Below, piece after piece: positions 50,360-60,998 of a DNA stretch of 64,000 nt. The position numbers were made by a program, and so were the translations under genes. The notes under the pieces were generated by a model that had not been told where the DNA came from, did not search any database, and was given only the letters and a program-made list of their open reading frames with translations. How positions within the stretch are numbered: the first letter of the stretch is position 1; every line of letters starts with the position of its first letter. Source of the stretch: CAVPUA01 sp963708805 (lineage in GTDB: Bacteria; Actinomycetota; Actinomycetes; Mycobacteriales; Jatrophihabitantaceae); contig CAVPUA010000003.1 in NCBI GenBank assembly GCA_963708805.1, positions 2,046,001 to 2,110,000 of the forward strand, in the 5' to 3' direction.

Positions 50360-51667
50360 ACGACGGAATCGAGAGCGCCGACGTCGTCCGGCTGGCCGCG
50401 TCGCGCCAGCAGTTGCACGTCGGGCGGCTGCTCGGCGCCGGCACGCAGGGCCTGGTCTACGAAGTCGCCATGCGCGAGGTCGGCCGGATCATGGCGCTGA
50501 AGTGGTACCGACCCGAGTCGGCCAGCGCCAGCCAGCTCAATCGCATCAGCCGGCTGCTGACCTTCGGGTCCCCGGGCCGCGCCTTCCTCTGGCCGATCGA
50601 CATCGCGCGGGCCGACAACCGGCCCAGCTTCGGCTACGTGATGCCGGTGCGCGAGGCCCGCTTCGAATCGCTGTCGACCGTGATGGACGGCCGGACCCGC
50701 ATCCCGCTCGAGGTCGGTCTGCCGCGCCGCCGCCAATCTCTCCGACGCCTTTCTGGCCCTGCACACCAGCGGGCTGTGCTACGCCGACATCAGCTTCGGC
50801 AACCTGTTCGTCGATCCGGCATCCGGCGACATCCAGGTCTGCGACAACGACAACGTCTGCGTCGACGGCGAGCCGAGCGACGTCCTCGGCACGCTCTACT
50901 TCATGGCGCCCGAAATCGTGCGCGGCGAGGCGGTGCCGAGCATCATCGCCGATCGGCACGCGCTCGCCGTGGTGCTGTTCTACCTGTTGCTGCGCCACCA
51001 TCCGCTCTTCGGTGCGCGCGAGCACGCGCTGCACGACCTGACGCCGGATTCGCTGCGCGAGCTGCTTGGGCGAGCACCCGCTGTTCATCTTCGATCCCGA
51101 CGACCCGTCCAACCGGCCGGTGTCGGCGGCAGGACAACCCGATCACGATCTGGCCGGCGTTGCCCGGCTACGTCCGCGCGCTGTTCACCACCGCGTTCAC
51201 CGCCGGATTGCGCGACCCGAAGGCGGCGCGGGTGACCGAGAGCCAGTGGCGCTCGGCGATGCGCCGGCTCGAAGATCTGGTTCGACGCTGCCCGGTCTGC
51301 CGTTCGCAGCAGTTCTACGATCCGGCCGATCCGCTCGGCGACTGCGCGCAGCCGGACTGCCGCGCGGCGCTGGCCGCCGCCGGCCCGGCTGGTCACGCAC
51401 ACGACGCGTCGTCCTCGAAGCCGGCAAGGCGATTCGCCGGCACCACTTCACGCCGATCCGAAGCGCCGAGACCGACGTCGGTGATCGGGCAGGTCATCCG
51501 TCATCCCGAGACCGGAATGCTCGCACTGCGCAATGCGTCGCCTCGGCCGTGGCTGCTGCATCGCCCGGATCGGCCCGACGCCGAACGTCGAGCCGGGGGT
51601 GGCGGTCACGATTCGCTCCGAAATGAGCATTTCAGTCGACGGAGTCAAGGCACAACTGCTCGCCTGA
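50356..51667 (+). CDS. Protein kinase-like protein with C-terminal zinc ribbon (TerY-P type; frameshifted)
   Basis: About 435 codons. The N-lobe has GRLLGAGTQGLVYEVAM (Gly loop) and GRIMALKWYRPESASASQLN (VAIK-like Lys). The catalytic loop is LHTSGLCYADISFGNLFVDP, with YADISFGN replacing HRDxxxxN, and the metal Asp is in IQVCDNDNVCVDGEPSD. LGTLYFMAPEIVRGEAVPSI is the activation segment. After the kinase comes a zinc ribbon, RRCPVCRSQQFYDPADPLGD then CAQPDC (two Cys pairs). Frameshifts near 50725, 51070, 51130, 51390, 51470 and 51590. It overlaps the vWA-PP2C gene by four bases. It probably phosphorylates a target that the FHA proteins downstream then read. Confidence 0.82.
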
Positions 51668-51806
51668 GGGCTCTCTGCTGGGCAAATTCTAGGCTATTCT
51701 GCGTCCCTCAGCAGACTTTGGATGCGCCGGGGAGCAGACGTGGTTGGCACTATGACTGCTCGGCGCCCGCCTGCGTCATGCGGCGTGCGCACGCTGCGAC
51801 GCGCGC

Positions 51807-52984
51807 ATGAGAACGGCGACCGCGATTCGTCGGCCGCGCCGACCCACCGGCCCGCCGACGCCCACGACGATCACCGCCGACCGCACGTGGACCGTCGGTC
51901 GCGCCGAGAACTGCGACATCGTGGTCGACGACAGCCGGGTCTCGCGCCGCCACCTGGTCGTCGAGACGGCCGGACCCGCCTGGGTCATCCGTGACGTGAG
52001 CGCGAACGGGAGCTGGGCCGACGGGGTGCGCATCGGTCCGGTCGGCATTCCGATCCCCGACGTCGGCGAAGTGCGGTTGCGGCTGGGTGACCGGGCCGGC
52101 CCAGAACTCGTCGTCGCCGGCGCGTCGGAACTCTCGCCGCGGCGCCGACCATCGCGGCCGGCCCCTCGCTGGCCGAGTTGCCGACGATTCCGGAGCGCCC
52201 CGCCCGGGTCGAGTCTCCGACCCGGCCACCCGAGCGCCGGGTGCGGCACCGGCGGCGCCGCCTGCTGCTCGTGATCATCGGCGTCCTGGTCGTGCTTCTC
52301 GTGGCGGCCGACCGAGTAGCGGCCGCCGCCGCGTCGACGCGTCGCGGTCCAACAGGTCGTCCAGCAGAGCCAGGGACTGGGAACGAAGCCCACCGTGTCA
52401 TTCGGCGGATTTCCCTTTCTGACCCAGGTGGTGTTCGGCAAGTACACCGACATCGCGTCGGTATCGACGACATCACGCCACCCGGCGGCCCACGGATCGA
52501 CCACCTGTCGGCTCATCTCGAAGGTGCGCACATCCCGTTGTCGAAAGCGCTGCACAACAACGTGAAGACGATTCCGGTCGATCACATCGCCGCCACCGCA
52601 TCGATCGACTTCACCGACCTCAACGGCTTCCTGAAGAACTCAGCCCGGGCGGCCTCGTGCTGGCCGCGGGTCAGCGATGGCGCGGTCCAGATCTCGGGCA
52701 ACGTCGACGAGGACGGCAGCACGATCGCGGTCACCGGCAGCGCGAAGCTGCAGGCTACGGACGGCCAGCTGACGGTCGTTCCGTCCGACCTGCACGTCAC
52801 CGGAACCGGCTTCGACGACCTGATCGGAAGTCTCGGCGGTCTGTTCTCGCTGTTCCCGCCGATCCCGGTTCCGCTGCCCGACCTGCCGTTCAACCTGCGG
52901 ATCAAGTCGGTCAGCGCGAACAGGAGTGGCATCGCCGTCTCGGCCTCGATCGGGCACATCGTGCTCGATGCGAGCTCCAAGTGA
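51807..52984 (+). CDS. FHA domain - membrane helix - DUF2993 (LmeA-like) protein (frameshifted)
   Basis: About 390 codons. Residues 15-85 are an FHA phosphothreonine-binding domain (TWTVGRAENCDIVVDDSRVS RRHLVVE, then NGSWADGVRI). A Pro-rich linker and a membrane helix (RLLLVIIGVLVVLLVAADRV) follow. The C-terminal half is DUF2993: a region with the QSQGL and SFGGFPFLTQVVFGKYTDI pattern, then DHIAATASIDFTDLNGFLKN and SANRSGIAVSASIGHIVLDA. DUF2993/LmeA proteins act outside the membrane on lipids or lipoglycans. Frameshifts near 52140, 52345, 52470 and 52650. The start is uncertain: ATG 51807 has no clear ribosome site and a frameshift may hide an earlier one. Confidence 0.75.
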
Positions 52985-53003
52985 TTCTCTCCGGAGGCAA
53001 CGT

Positions 53004-55442
53004 GTGACTACTACTGCAACTCTGCTCGTAACGACCGGCGCCGGGACGCCCGCGGGACCGGTCGAGACGGTGGTGCCGCCGGGACCGTCCTTCACGATCG
53101 GGCGGTCGCATCGAGGCCGATCTGCTGGTCGACGACGCCCGGGTGTCACGCCGGCACCTGGTCATCGAAGCCGGAAGGTCACGGCTGGCGGGTTCACGAC
53201 GTGAGCTCCAACGGCAGCTGGTACAACGGCGCTCCGCTCGGCGCGGACGGGTTGCTCGTGCTGGACGCGGGAACGGTGCGACTGTTCCTCGGCGACGCCG
53301 CCGGACCCGAGGTGGCGATCACCTACCGAGGCCCGGTCGTTGCCGAGACCGATCCGACCGCGCCGACCGGCAACTCGGATCCGGCACCGTGCTGCGCCGC
53401 CGCGACGAACTCGCGTCGTCCGATCCGAGCGCGCAGCCTCGGGGTCGGGGGCACGGTTCTGCAGCATCAGCAGCAGGCCGCCCACGACCTCGCAGTCGGC
53501 CGGATCACGGTGGGCCGCGATCCGGGCAGCGACGTGCACCTGCCCGACCTGCTGGTCTCGCGCAATCACGCCGAGCTGCGCATCGCGAACAACGAGGCCG
53601 AGATCGTCGACCTCGGCTCGGCCAATGGCACGTTCGTCAACGGCCAACGGGTCGATCCAGGCTCCCGTGTACGACGGCGACATCATCACCATCGGCCACT
53701 ATCTGCTGCAGGTCGAGGGCAGCCGCCTGGTCGAGTTCGTCGACACCGGTGACATCAGCTTCGAGGCCGAGGACCTCGCCGTCTTCGCCGGGACGAAGCA
53801 GCTGATGCACGAAGTCAGCTTCCAACTGCCGGCGCGCTCCCTGCTCGCCGTCGTGGGTCCGTCCGGCGCGGGCAAGTCGACGCTGCTCAACGCACTGACC
53901 GGCTTTCGTCCGGCCGACTCGGGCACCGTCTGGTACGCCGGCCGTGACCTCTACGCCAGCTACGACGAACTGCGCCGCCGGATCGGTTACGTGCCGCAGG
54001 AGGATCTGCTGCACACCACGTTGAGCGTCCGCAAGGCGCTCGAGTTCGGCGCGCAACTGCGCTTCCCGCCCGACGTGACCGAGGCCGAACGGACCGCCCG
54101 GGTCGACGAGGTACTGGCCGAACTCGGCCTGACCCAGCACGCGAACACCCAGGTCGCCCGGCTGTCGGGCGGCCAGCGCAAGCGGACGAGCGTCGCCCTC
54201 GAGCTGCTGACGAAGCCGTCGCTGCTCTATCTGGACGAGCCGACGTCCGGCCTCGACCCGGGCCTGGACAAGTCGGTGATGCAGTCACTGCGCACGCTGG
54301 CCGACGACGGCCGGACCGTCGTCGTGGTGACGCACAGCGTCGCCAACCTCGACGTCTGCGACTTCGTCCTGATGTTGGCGCCCGGCGGCTACGTCGCCTA
54401 CTTCGGCCCGCCGAGCGGGGCGCTGGCCTACTTCGGCAAGACCGACTTCGCCGATGTCTTCTTGGCGCTCGAGGCGACGCCGGGCCCGGAGTGGGACGAG
54501 CGGTTCCGCGCCTCGAAGCTGTATCGCGCGTCGGCGGGCGGGCCGCCCGGGCGGACGGGTGAGGGACGAGCTCCCCGACATCCGCCAGCAGTCCGGTCGG
54601 TCGAGCAGTTGGCGACGCTCACCAGGCGCTACCTCGTCGGTCGTGCTCTCGGACAAGTCGTACACCCGACTGATCATCGCGTTCCCGTTGCTGCTCGGCG
54701 TCATCCCGCGCGTGGTTCCGGCCAAGAACGGGTTGCGCGCCCTGTCCAACCAACCGAATCAGGATGCGCCGACGGTCCTGCTGGTGCTGATCTTGTGTGC
54801 CTGCTTCATGGGCATGGCCAACTCGGTGCGAGAGATCGTCAAGGAACGGCCGATCTACCGGCGGGAGCGTTCCATCGGCCTGTCGATGACGGCCTATCTC
54901 GGTTCGAAGATCGTCGTACTGACGCATCATCACCGCCCTGCAGGCTCTCGTGTTCACCCTGATCGGCGTGCTCGGCCGAACACCGAGCAAGGGCGTGGTG
55001 CTGGGCTCGGCGCTCCTGGAAGTCGTGATCGCGGTCATCATCACGGCTGTGGTCTCGATGTTGCTCGGCCTGGTCATCTCGGCGCTCGTCGACAACGCCG
55101 ACAAGACGATGCCGCTGCTGGTGCTCATCACCATGGCGCAGCTGGTGCTCTCCGGCGGTCTCGTGCCGCTCGTCGGCAAGCCCGGACTCGAGCAGGTCGC
55201 CTGGTTGGCGCCCGCCCGCTGGGGCGGCGGCGGCGGTCGGCTCGTCGATCAACCTCAACCGCGTGCTGATGGCCGGCAATGCCCAGTTCAAGTCGCCGCC
55301 GCACGACCCGGTGTGGGATCACACGGCCTCGACCTACCTGACCGATCTCGGTTTCTGCTTGCTGGTCGGCGTCGGCTGCGTGGTGTTGTGCGCCTTCCTG
55401 CTGCGCCGCGGTGACCCCAAGCCCAGTCGTCGGCGGTCGTGA
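53004..55442 (+). CDS. FHA-FHA-ABC (ABCG-type) half-transporter, Rv1747-like (frameshifted)
   Basis: About 810 codons. Two FHA domains (about residues 25-110 with VSRRHLVIE; 165-230 with ITVGRDPGSDVHLPDLLVSR NHAELRI and GSANGTFVNGQRV) precede an ABC domain. That domain has Walker A GPSGAGKST, signature ARLSGGQRKR, Walker B LLYLDEPTSGLDPGLD and the switch HSVANLD. A C-terminal ABC-2 membrane half follows (IIAFPLLLGVIPRVVPAKNG, ILCACFMGMANSVREIVKER, LVLITMAQLVLSGGLVPLVG). Domain order and length match Mycobacterium Rv1747, which is regulated by Ser/Thr kinase phosphorylation. Frameshifts near 53110, 53180, 53655, 54545, 54640, 54925 and 55225. GTG 53004 has GGAGG six bases upstream. Confidence 0.88.
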
Positions 55443-55480
55443 CCGCGGGCGCGCTGTCGAGCACATGACAAGCACGTGAC

Positions 55481-55511
55481 AATGGGCGCGTCCGCGATGG
55501 ACGCGCCCATT
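55481..55511. terminator. Bidirectional hairpin terminator
   Basis: A perfect 13-base-pair stem, AATGGGCGCGTCC / GGACGCGCCCATT, with a five-base loop, lies between the convergent FHA-ABC gene and the membrane protein gene at 55529. There is no T-run, as is usual in high-GC genomes. Confidence 0.8.
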
Positions 55512-55528
55512 GCTGTCAGGAGGACAGC

Positions 55529-55912
55529 TCAGATTGCCTGCAACTCCAGTTCCTCCCGGACCTCGAGCGTGTGAACGACCCGCTCGGTGGTGAACTCGTG
55601 CACCAGCAGCGCGCCCAGGGCGACGGCGCCAATGGCCACCCCGTCAGCGAGGACCAACCAGCCCAGCGTCGTTCCGCTGAACACGAGGGCGACGACCGCC
55701 GACCAGGCCGCGACCAGGGCCAGCGCGCCGAAACCGACGACGTGCCGCTGCAGAGTGGCGATCGTCAGTCCGGCGACCGCCGCGAACAGCACGGCGGCGC
55801 TGACGCCGAATCCGATCCACTCCAGCGGTCCACCGGTGAAGACGCGACTGGCGACGACCAGGAACGCGCCGGCGATCAGTGACAGGGTGTTGAGAATGTA
55901 GCGACTGCTCAT
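55529..55912 (-). CDS. Four-helix membrane protein
   Basis: 127 residues starting MSSRYILNTLSLIAGAFLVV. There are four hydrophobic helices, then a charged tail (VHEFTTERVVHTLEVREELE). The segment GGPLEWIGFGVSAAVL faintly resembles SPW-repeat membrane proteins. ATG 55912 has GAGGAGG eight bases upstream; the frame is open to 55936. It is convergent with the FHA-ABC gene across a hairpin terminator. Confidence 0.7.
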   Translation of the reverse strand: MSSRYILNTLSLIAGAFLVVASRVFTGGPLEWIGFGVSAAVLFAAVAGLTIATLQRHVVGFGALALVAAWSAVVALVFSGTTLGWLVLADGVAIGAVALGALLVHEFTTERVVHTLEVREELELQAI

Positions 55913-56115
55913 TTCGGGAACCTCCTCGACATGCACCCGCCCCCGGTGGGCGAGTACCCGACCGAGTCGTCGATCGTTGTCGGAGAATCCGTTGAGCGGT
56001 GGCGGCTCGTGGAACGCTCGTTCGTCGTTCCATCGGCAAAACCTCTCGACGTCGAGATATATGCCGAGCGCGAGCGTGATGAAGCAGTTATTGCACCCGC
56101 CCGGCGCCAGGAGTA

Positions 56116-57234
56116 TCAGGGTCGAGCGACGGGACGCGACACCGACCGTTCGCGCGCGTCGAGCGCCTGGCCGACCAGCTTGCTCACGGCCCCGACCTCG
56201 ATGAGGAATCCGTCGTGGCCGTAAGGAGATTCGATGACGTCCAGGCCCACGCAGGTCGGGGTCAGCTCGGCGATCTCGGCCTGGAGGCGCAGCGGGTAGA
56301 GGCGGTCGGTGTCGATCCCGCCGACCACGACCGGCGCGGTGATCGAGGCCAGCGCCGCGGCCACCCCGCCGCGCCCGCGGCCGACATCGTGCGTGTTCAT
56401 CGCGTCGGTCAGGGCGACGTAGCTGCCGGCGTCGAAGCGGCCGACGAGCTTCGTCGGCGTGGTGGTCGAGATAGGACTGGACGGCGAACCGGCCGTCGCG
56501 CAGTGGATCTTCGCCCGGCTGCGGCGAGCGTCCGAAGCGGGTGTCGAGCTCCTGTTCGCTGCGGTAGGTGAGGTGAGCGATCCGGCGCGCCAGGCCGAGG
56601 CCGGCGGGCTGAACGGCGAGTAGTCGCCGCCCTGCCAGGCGGGATCACTCGTGATGGCGAGGATCTGGGCGCTCTGCGTGCCGATCTGGTCGCCGGTGGC
56701 GGCGGCACCGGTGGCCAGCACGACCGCCGAGCCGACGCGCTCGGGTGGGTCGATCGCCCACTCCAGCGCCCGCATGCCGCCCATCGAACCGCCGATCACC
56801 GCGGCGAAGCGGTCGATGCCGAGGTGGTCGGCCAGCCGCGCCTCGACCGCGACCTGGTCGCGCACCGTGATGCGCGGGAAGCGCGAGCCCCACGCGAGCG
56901 CCGTCGGGCGCGGGGGAGGACGGCCCGGTCGTGCCGCGGCAGCCACCGAGCACGTTGGACGCGACGACGAACCACTCGGCGGGGTCCAGCGCCGCGCCCG
57001 GGCCGATCAGCCCGTCCCACCAGCCCGGCGTCGGCTGGTCGGGTCCCGGCCGGTCCGGCGACGTGGGCGTCGCCGGTCAGCGCGTGCAGCACCAGCACCG
57101 CGTTCGTCGATCGTGCCGTCCGGGTCGACGGCGCGGACTGCCCCAGGTCTCGTAGGCGACGCGGACGTCCGGCAGCGCCCCGCCGAGCTCGAGCGTCGAT
57201 CGGCCCGAGCTCGGCGTAGCGCCGATGCGGTCAT
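56116..57234 (-). CDS. metX: Homoserine O-acetyltransferase MetX (frameshifted)
   Basis: About 365 residues. MetX acetylates homoserine with acetyl-CoA as the first committed step to methionine. It is an alpha/beta hydrolase: VLVLHALTGDAHVAGPAG, GWWDGLIGPGAALDPAEWFV and VVASNVLGGCRGTTGPSSP in the N-terminal part. The nucleophile elbow is AAVIGGSMGGMRALEWAIDP with the catalytic Ser. SYLDHHADKLVGRFDAGSYV is a family block, and the catalytic His is in ESPYGHDGFLIE. Frameshifts at about 56455, 56580, 56915-56950, 57050, 57140 and 57200. Its ATG overlaps the metY stop, so metY-metX are coupled. Confidence 0.9.
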
Positions 57235-58557
57235 GCGTCCTCGGACGCCTTGGCCGCGCGGAAACCGGCCTCGAGGTCGGCCAGGATGTCGTTGATGTTC
57301 TCCAGGCCGACGGCCAGGCGGATCAGGCCCGGCGTCACGCCGGTCGCGATCCGCTCCTCGGGTGAGAGCTGGGAGTGGGTCGTCGAGGCCGGGTGGATCA
57401 CCAGGCTGCGGACGTCGCCGATGTTGGCCACGTGGCTGTGCAGTTCGAGCGCCTCGACGAAGCGGACGCCGGCGTCGACCCCGCCACGGATCTCGAAGGC
57501 GAGCACCCCGCCGGCGCCGAGCGGAGCGTACTTCTGGGCCCGCTCGTGCCAGGGGCTCGACTCGAGCCCGGCGTAGTTCACCGACAGGACCTCGTCGCGA
57601 CCCTCGAGCCACTTCGCGACGGCCAGGGCGTTCTGCACGTGCCGCTCGATCCGCAGGCTGAGCGTCTCGATGCCCTGGGCGATCAGGAACGCGTTGAACG
57701 GCGACGTGGCCGCGCCGATGTCGCGGAGCAGCTGCACCCGCGCCTTGAGGATGAACGACAGGTTCGCGCCCAGCGGCGAGCCGACGCCGAGATCGCGCGC
57801 GTAGACCAGCCCGTTGTACGACGGGTCGGGCTGGTTGAAGCCCGGGAACTTGTCGGGATTCTGACGCGAAGTCGAAGTTGCCCGAGTCGACGATGACGCC
57901 GGCGATGGCGCTGCCGTGGCCGCCGAGGTACTTCGTGGCCGAGTGCACGACGATGTCGGCGCCGTGCTCGAACGGACGGATGAGGTACGGCGTGGCGATG
58001 GTGTTGTCGACGACCAGGGGCACGCCGGCCTCGTGAGCGACACCCGCGACCGCCTCGATGTCGAGGATGTCGATCTGCGGGTTCGAGATCGTCTCGGCGA
58101 AGAAGGCCTTCGTGTTCGGACGGACGGCGGCCCGCCACTGCTCGATGTCGTCGGGGTTGTTGACGAAGCTGACGTCGATGCCCAACTTCTTGAACGTGTA
58201 GTGGAACAGGTTGTACGTGCCGCCGTAGAGCCGGGCGCTCGACACGATGTGATCGCCGGCTTCGGCGATGTTGAGCAGGGCGAGCGTCTCGGCGGCCTGG
58301 CCGCTCGAGGTCAGCAGCGCACCCACGCCGCCTTCGAGCGAGGCGATCCGATCCTCGACCGCGGCCTGGGTCGGGTTCATGATGCGCGTGTAGATGTTGC
58401 CGAACTCCTTCAGGGCGAAGAGGTTCGAGGCGTGCTCACTGCTGTTGAACGTGTAGGACGTCGTCTGATAGATCGGCAGGGCACGGGCGTGGGTGACGTC
58501 GTCGGGCGATTGCCCGGCGTGGATCTGACGGGTCTCGAACGACCAGGCAGCACTCAT
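57231..58557 (-). CDS. metY: O-acetylhomoserine sulfhydrylase MetY (one frameshift)
   Basis: About 442 residues. MetY joins sulfide or methanethiol with O-acetylhomoserine to make homocysteine or methionine. It is a PLP enzyme of the Cys/Met metabolism family: FETRQIHAGQSPDDVTHARA, IYTRIMNPTQAAVEDRIASL, LVVDNTIATPYLIRPFEHGA and IVVHSATKYLGGHGSAIAGV with the PLP Lys. One extra base near 57864 (an AA pair) breaks the frame. TAGGAG precedes ATG 58557. A possible leader peptide lies just upstream. Confidence 0.94.
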
Positions 58558-58600
58558 GGCGGAACTCCTAAGAAGTAGATCGGCGCAGGCGTGAAAGTGG

Positions 58601-58672
58601 TCAGCGCGAACAGAGTGCGCTGCTGGCGTAGCCGTGGTCAAGCACGCGAGGGGCGCCGGCTGTCATGTGCAT
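58601..58672 (-). CDS. Putative leader peptide upstream of metYX
   Basis: A 23-codon frame (21 from the second ATG) ending 43 bases before the metY start, with the C-terminus DHGYASSALCSR. This resembles short actinobacterial leader peptides ending in an AS-A-[LIV]-C-R pattern, often seen before sulfur-metabolism genes. A TAGACA/CATTAT-like stretch lies just upstream, so its mRNA may be leaderless. A Cys codon near the end would suit cysteine-responsive control of metYX. This is a pattern match from memory and the frame is very short. Confidence 0.4.
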   Translation of the reverse strand: MHMTAGAPRVLDHGYASSALCSR

Positions 58673-58769
58673 AATGTCTACCGTAGCAATAGAGATTGTG
58701 AATGAGGCAGTACACCGCCGGCACTGTCTGGATTGTTCCGAGGCGCGCAGCGCAGATGAGGGTTTCGTC

Positions 58770-59728
58770 ATGTCCTGGCCTGACTTCCTGCTGATCGGCA
58801 CGCCGAAGGGCGGGACCACGGCGCTGCACAGTGCGCTGGTCGGCCATCCTGCAGTTGTTCCTGTCGCGGGTCAAGGAGCCGAAGTTCTTCCTGTGCGACG
58901 GCTCCGCGCCGTCTCGTGCGACCCAGCGCGGCCCGGGTGACGCTCACAGCTCCCGAGAGTGGGTTTGGCGTGAGTCGGACTATCGCGCTTTGTTCGGCGA
59001 CGCCGGCGACGGTGTGCTGAGAGGGGAGTCCACGCCGTTCTATCTGTACGACCTGGAGGCCCAGCGCCGGATCGCGGCGACGATTCCCGACGCGCGCCTG
59101 ATCGCGATCATCAGAGATCCGGTCGATCGGGCCTACAGCAACTGGACGCACCTCTGGTCGGACGGGCTCGAACCGGTCCCGGATTTCCTCGACGCGCTGG
59201 CGCTGGAGGACGAGCGGGTGTCCAGGGGGTACGCACCCTTCTGGCACTACAGCCCGGCTGGGCCTCTACGGCGCGCAACTGCAGCACCTCTACACGTTGT
59301 TCCCGCGCGAGCAGGTGCTCGTACTGCGCTACCGGCAGCTGGCGGAGGAGCCGGCGCAGACCATCGCTACCGTCTGCGACTTCCTCGGCGTCGAGGACCA
59401 TCCCGCGGTTCGGTCTCGGCCCGACAACGTGCATCCCTACGTTCGGCCCGGGCTCAGGTCGGCTGCGTTCGGACGCGTGATCCGGGCCGGCGCGGCGGTC
59501 GGCTCCTTCGCGCCGCCGTCGGTCTGGCGCCGGGTCGAGCGGCCGCTGCGCCGCGCCCTGCACGCCGGTGGCGGTCCCCGGCCGACGCTCACCGTCGACC
59601 AGCGGCGCGAGGCGCTGACCCGCTTCGCCGACGACATCGGCCTGCTCGAAGAAGTGACCGGCCGATCGTTCGCCGACTGGCGGGCCGACGCCGGCCGGGG
59701 CGAGTTCAGCCAGCGCTGGCGAGGTTGA
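58770..59728 (+). CDS. PAPS-dependent sulfotransferase (two frameshifts)
   Basis: About 319 residues. The PAPS-binding loop is FLLIGTPKGGTTALHSALVG (P-loop-like 5'-PSB motif), and the 3'-phosphate site is AIIRDPVDRAYSNWTHLWSD. KEPKFFLCDG and QVLVLRYRQLAEEPAQTIA are further marks of Sulfotransfer_1/3 proteins. The acceptor is unknown. Frameshifts near 58850 and 59265. GAGGG lies seven bases before ATG 58770. It diverges from metYX, linking it loosely to sulfur metabolism. The 3' end overlaps the next gene, convergent, by 23 bases. Confidence 0.88.
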
Positions 59729-60629
59729 TCAACTGCGTGCGGATCTCGTTGGATCCGTCAGCGGCCGCTGCTTCGAAGTACGCCCGCCCGACTCCGTCCC
59801 CGAGGTCGACGACACTGGCGTAGCGCAGGGTGTGCCGGCCGTAGGGCGACTGCATGATCGGCGTGGGCGACGCCACCAGCGACGCGTCGATCCGTGCGCC
59901 GTGCAGGGCCGCGGTTCGTTCGTACCAGTTCTCGGCGGCGTCGGCCCGGCCGTCGTAGAAGCCGGTGACGCTGCCGTCGGGGCGCGGCACGATGGCCGCC
60001 ACCCGGCGCCCGCGGCGATCCCATCCCGACGCCGCCGGGGTGAGCGCGTCGTCGCCCCACGTCCAGTCCAGGCCGTCCGCGCTGTGGGCGTAGCGCGTCG
60101 TCATCCGGTCCTCGTCGCCCGCGTGGTCGAGGGGGTGACAGCAGAGCCAGGCATGCCAGCGACCGTCCTCGTCGAGCACGACGACAGGGTCCTTGACGGC
60201 CGTCTGCGCATCACCGGCCCAGATCGTTCGCCGGTCGCCCTTGGCCAGCAGTTCGGGCTCGTCGGCGTCGAACGCGTCGATCCACCAGTGCTTGGAGCCG
60301 GGTGTCGACAGGCTGACGTAGATGCGCCAGCCACCGTCGGGACGTTGCACGATTGCTGGTCGTTCCAGCGAGGCGCAGTGCAGGTCGTCCCGGAACAACG
60401 TGGCGATGGTCTCGAAGTGCACGCCGTCGCGAGAACGGGCCACGACGTTGGCATAGCCACGCCCCTCGTTCACCGGGCGGCGCAACCGGTAGGCCAGGAC
60501 GACGTCGTTCCCCGCTGCGACCGCGCTCGGCGCACCGGCCCAGAAACCGTCACCCGAGCCCGGGGCGGGGATCACCAGCTCGCTCGAAGCAACCTCGAGC
60601 GCGGCGGACAGTGGCGTCGGAATCGGCAC
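59706..60629 (-). CDS. GH43-like five-bladed beta-propeller protein
   Basis: 307 residues, intact, no signal peptide. It has repeated propeller strands, such as FWAGAPSAVAAGNDVVLAYR, ANVVARSRDGVHFETIATLF, GGWRIYVSLSTPGSKHWWID and DPVVVLDEDGRWHAWLCC. The pattern resembles glycoside hydrolase family 43/32-type propellers (WAGxPSV, a DP-VV strand, RYAHSADGLDW). An acidic residue occupies the third-blade position (VKDPVVV), but I cannot confirm catalytic residues. It is convergent with the sulfotransferase by 23 bases. Confidence 0.65.
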   Translation of the reverse strand: MPIPTPLSAALEVASSELVIPAPGSGDGFWAGAPSAVAAGNDVVLAYRLRRPVNEGRGYANVVARSRDGVHFETIATLFRDDLHCASLERPAIVQRPDGGWRIYVSLSTPGSKHWWIDAFDADEPELLAKGDRRTIWAGDAQTAVKDPVVVLDEDGRWHAWLCCHPLDHAGDEDRMTTRYAHSADGLDWTWGDDALTPAASGWDRRGRRVAAIVPRPDGSVTGFYDGRADAAENWYERTAALHGARIDASLVASPTPIMQSPYGRHTLRYASVVDLGDGVGRAYFEAAAADGSNEIRTQLINLASAG

Positions 60630-60770
60630 GGGGAGTGAGGCTATCCCAGAGCTGAGCGCCCCAGTTCGGAGCCGGACACGTCGAGCGAACGGCAGATGAC
60701 GCGGGGGGCGTTCGGCTCTAGTTCACGTTCCCGTCGACTCCGCGTTCGGCCGACCTGATCGACTCGAGCA

Positions 60771-60971
60771 ATGAACGAGCGCGATGACTACGCCGTCGTC
60801 GTCGACCGGCTGAGCCGGCACTTCGAAGATCGGCACACCAGGATCGCGGTTGCCAACGCCGTCCTCACCGAATGGGTCCGCCATCGAGCGGGTCAAGCGC
60901 CGCGCCTGCGCCAGGTGGCGGAGCTGGCGGCCCACCGGCGCCTGGTGTCGCTGCCCCGCACCGTCCACTGA
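60771..60971 (+). CDS. Small three-helix protein
   Basis: 66 residues, MNERDDYAVVVDRLSRHFED then an Ala/Arg/Leu-rich helical stretch. It resembles the small actinobacterial three-helix-bundle dimerisation family (VDRL..RF ... followed by helices), but the match is weak. No clear ribosome site is seen. It lies alone between two minus-strand genes. Confidence 0.5.
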   Translation: MNERDDYAVVVDRLSRHFEDRHTRIAVANAVLTEWVRHRAGQAPRLRQVAELAAHRRLVSLPRTVH

Positions 60972-60998
60972 GTCGCGCCGGGCCGTTCGTCGTCCGGT

